The notes under the pieces were generated by a model. It was not told where the DNA came from. It did not search any database and was given only the letters and a program-made list of their open reading frames with translations. Made by a program: the position numbers and the translations under genes. A stretch of 64,000 bases of DNA from an uncultured Gammaproteobacteria bacterium (GTDB lineage: Bacteria; Pseudomonadota; Gammaproteobacteria; Pseudomonadales; Pseudohongiellaceae): contig CAJXIY010000006.1 of assembly GCA_913054495.1 (NCBI GenBank), positions 1 to 64,000 on the forward strand. The letters are read 5' to 3'. This document shows, in pieces, positions 63,073 through 64,000 of the stretch; position 1 is the first letter of the stretch; each line of letters begins with the position of its first letter.

Positions 63073-64000
63073 CTAGAGGCTGTCGCTATATCTCGGCCAG
63101 GGGCTGGCCTGCTCGATCTGCCGCGCCAGGCGCAATAGCAGGGAATCCGCCCCCCAGGCGCCGGTGAACATCACGCCAACGGGCAGCTTATCGGCAGTCC
63201 AATGCAGGGGCATGGACATGCTGGGCTGGCCGGTGCCGTTGTAGAGTGCGGTAAAACCACCATAAGCCTTGAAGCGCGCCGTGTACTGCTTCATATCGTC
63301 GCTGTTCATATCGAGCCAACCGATCCTGGCCGGGGTCTTGCTCAACACCGGCGAGATGACCACGTCGTAGCGGTGGTGGAACCGGGTCATCTGGCGCTCG
63401 GCGTCTTTTAACAGGTCCCGTGCAGCAAGATAGTCGGCGGCACTGAGTTTACTGCCGCTCTTTACCATAAGCCGGGTCGAAGCTTCCAGCGGGCTGTCTT
63501 CGAGGGACAGATTTAATTCATCCAGTCGCCCCTGCAGGGCTTGATAGACATGGAGGTTAATGATCCTGGCCATCGCAGAAATCACCGGCTGATACGCCAC
63601 CGGGTGAATCACTTCTTCGATGCTGTGCCCCAATGATTCGCAAAGCTGCGCCGCCTTGTGTACGGCATCGATGCAGTCTGCATCAATCCGCTGATCCAGC
63701 GGGTGAGCGAGTTGGACGGCGATTCGCAATTGGCCCGGTTCCTGATTTACTGCTTCATAAAAAGATGGGGGTGAGGGCGGCATGGGGTAGAGATTCGGTT
63801 CATCTATACTGATCAGATCGAGGAATGCCGCGCTATCGCCCACAGTTTGACTGACCACATGCCCGACACTCATGCCACTCCAGCTTTCTCCCAGGGAATT
63901 CTCAACGGCAGTCAGACCACGGCTCGGTTTTAAGCCAAACAGACCACAAACCGAAGCCGGAATACGGATTGAGCCACCACCGTCGGTCGCATGGGCGACC
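63073..64000 (-). CDS. Amidase, C-terminal part (cut by window edge)
   Basis: The C-terminal 309 codons of an amidase-signature enzyme; the N-terminus, including the catalytic lysine, lies beyond the right edge. The visible signature is DGGGSIRIPASVCGLFGLKPSRG, which contains the serine pair of the Ser-Ser-Lys triad. The end has YNGTGQPSMSMPLHW and PVGVMFTGAWGADSLLLRLARQIEQ, as in family members that hydrolyse amides. The substrate is not predictable. Confidence 0.88.
   Translation of the reverse strand, partial: VAHATDGGGSIRIPASVCGLFGLKPSRGLTAVENSLGESWSGMSVGHVVSQTVGDSAAFLDLISIDEPNLYPMPPSPPSFYEAVNQEPGQLRIAVQLAHPLDQRIDADCIDAVHKAAQLCESLGHSIEEVIHPVAYQPVISAMARIINLHVYQALQGRLDELNLSLEDSPLEASTRLMVKSGSKLSAADYLAARDLLKDAERQMTRFHHRYDVVISPVLSKTPARIGWLDMNSDDMKQYTARFKAYGGFTALYNGTGQPSMSMPLHWTADKLPVGVMFTGAWGADSLLLRLARQIEQASPWPRYSDSL

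Noticed and set aside
1-64000. CRISPR array, prophage, defence island, rRNA or tRNA
   Set aside because: No regularly spaced repeats with unique spacers, phage structural genes, nuclease clusters or cloverleaf sequences were seen.

Overview
The window looks like a chromosomal segment of an aerobic, heterotrophic gammaproteobacterium. RpoS, DegQ-type protease, IlvD, NfsA, XdhC, Ada/AlkA and Ogt all read as proteobacterial, base composition is moderate (about half G+C by eye), and there is no rRNA, tRNA, prophage, CRISPR array or intact transposase. Several protein families here are common in uncultured gammaproteobacteria and other environmental bacteria: SURF1, CopC/CopD, probable DUF6644 membrane proteins, PQQ dehydrogenase with cytochrome c, and secreted proteins with a DGxPDxxGxW start. 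The genus cannot be named from the sequence alone.

Layout. 0-2 kb: start of ppk1 (leftward, cut by the edge) and rpoS. 2-4.4 kb: a YtrA-type repressor, ABC ATPase, permease and one-helix protein operon with a palindromic operator. 4.4-5.7 kb: a promoter, 37-codon ORF and intrinsic terminator directly ahead of a GNAT acetyltransferase. 5.7-9.8 kb: a catabolic set (medium-chain reductase, two SDRs, acyl-CoA dehydrogenase). 9.8-13.3 kb: an overlapping set of glycosyltransferase, nucleosidase-like protein, spore-photoproduct-lyase-like radical SAM enzyme and SDR. 13.4-14.8 kb: copC-copD. 14.9-19.8 kb: CadC-like regulator divergent from an HtrA protease, a serine beta-lactamase-fold enzyme, nfsA. 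19.8-30 kb: an extracytoplasmic, probably copper/redox-related region with two CopC-like proteins without the usual ligand motif, a thioesterase, a secreted beta-rich protein, a cytochrome c/copper monooxygenase fusion, SURF1, two probable DUF6644 proteins, a Tat-exported aldo-keto reductase, a MITE-like element and two DGxPD proteins. 30-37 kb: M20 peptidase, DUF1232 protein, phospholipid-type genes, and F420-related fbiC. 37-46.8 kb: amidohydrolase, second DUF1232 protein, hotdog proteins, a frameshifted MBL/cNMP gene, small DUF genes and a decayed MBL gene. 46.8-49.4 kb: PQQ dehydrogenase with its cytochrome c. 49.4-54.6 kb: RRM and DUF1415 proteins, a second DUF6644-type pair, ilvD. 54.8-61.5 kb: a broken diguanylate cyclase, Ada-AlkA and Ogt alkylation repair, a TonB-like fragment, a MATE gene with an in-frame stop, xdhC. 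61.5-64 kb: a third DGxPD protein and a partial amidase.

Two themes deserve attention. First, the 19.8-30 kb region combines export signals, copper-binding folds and heme c, and has a partial echo at 51.8-52.8 kb; it may be an undescribed periplasmic oxidation system. Second, the window is rich in damaged or duplicated gene ends: five genes carry frameshifts or in-frame stops, and three leftward genes have their last codons repeated just past the stop. Either this genome is eroding locally or the assembly contains indel and base errors; read-level checks would separate the two.
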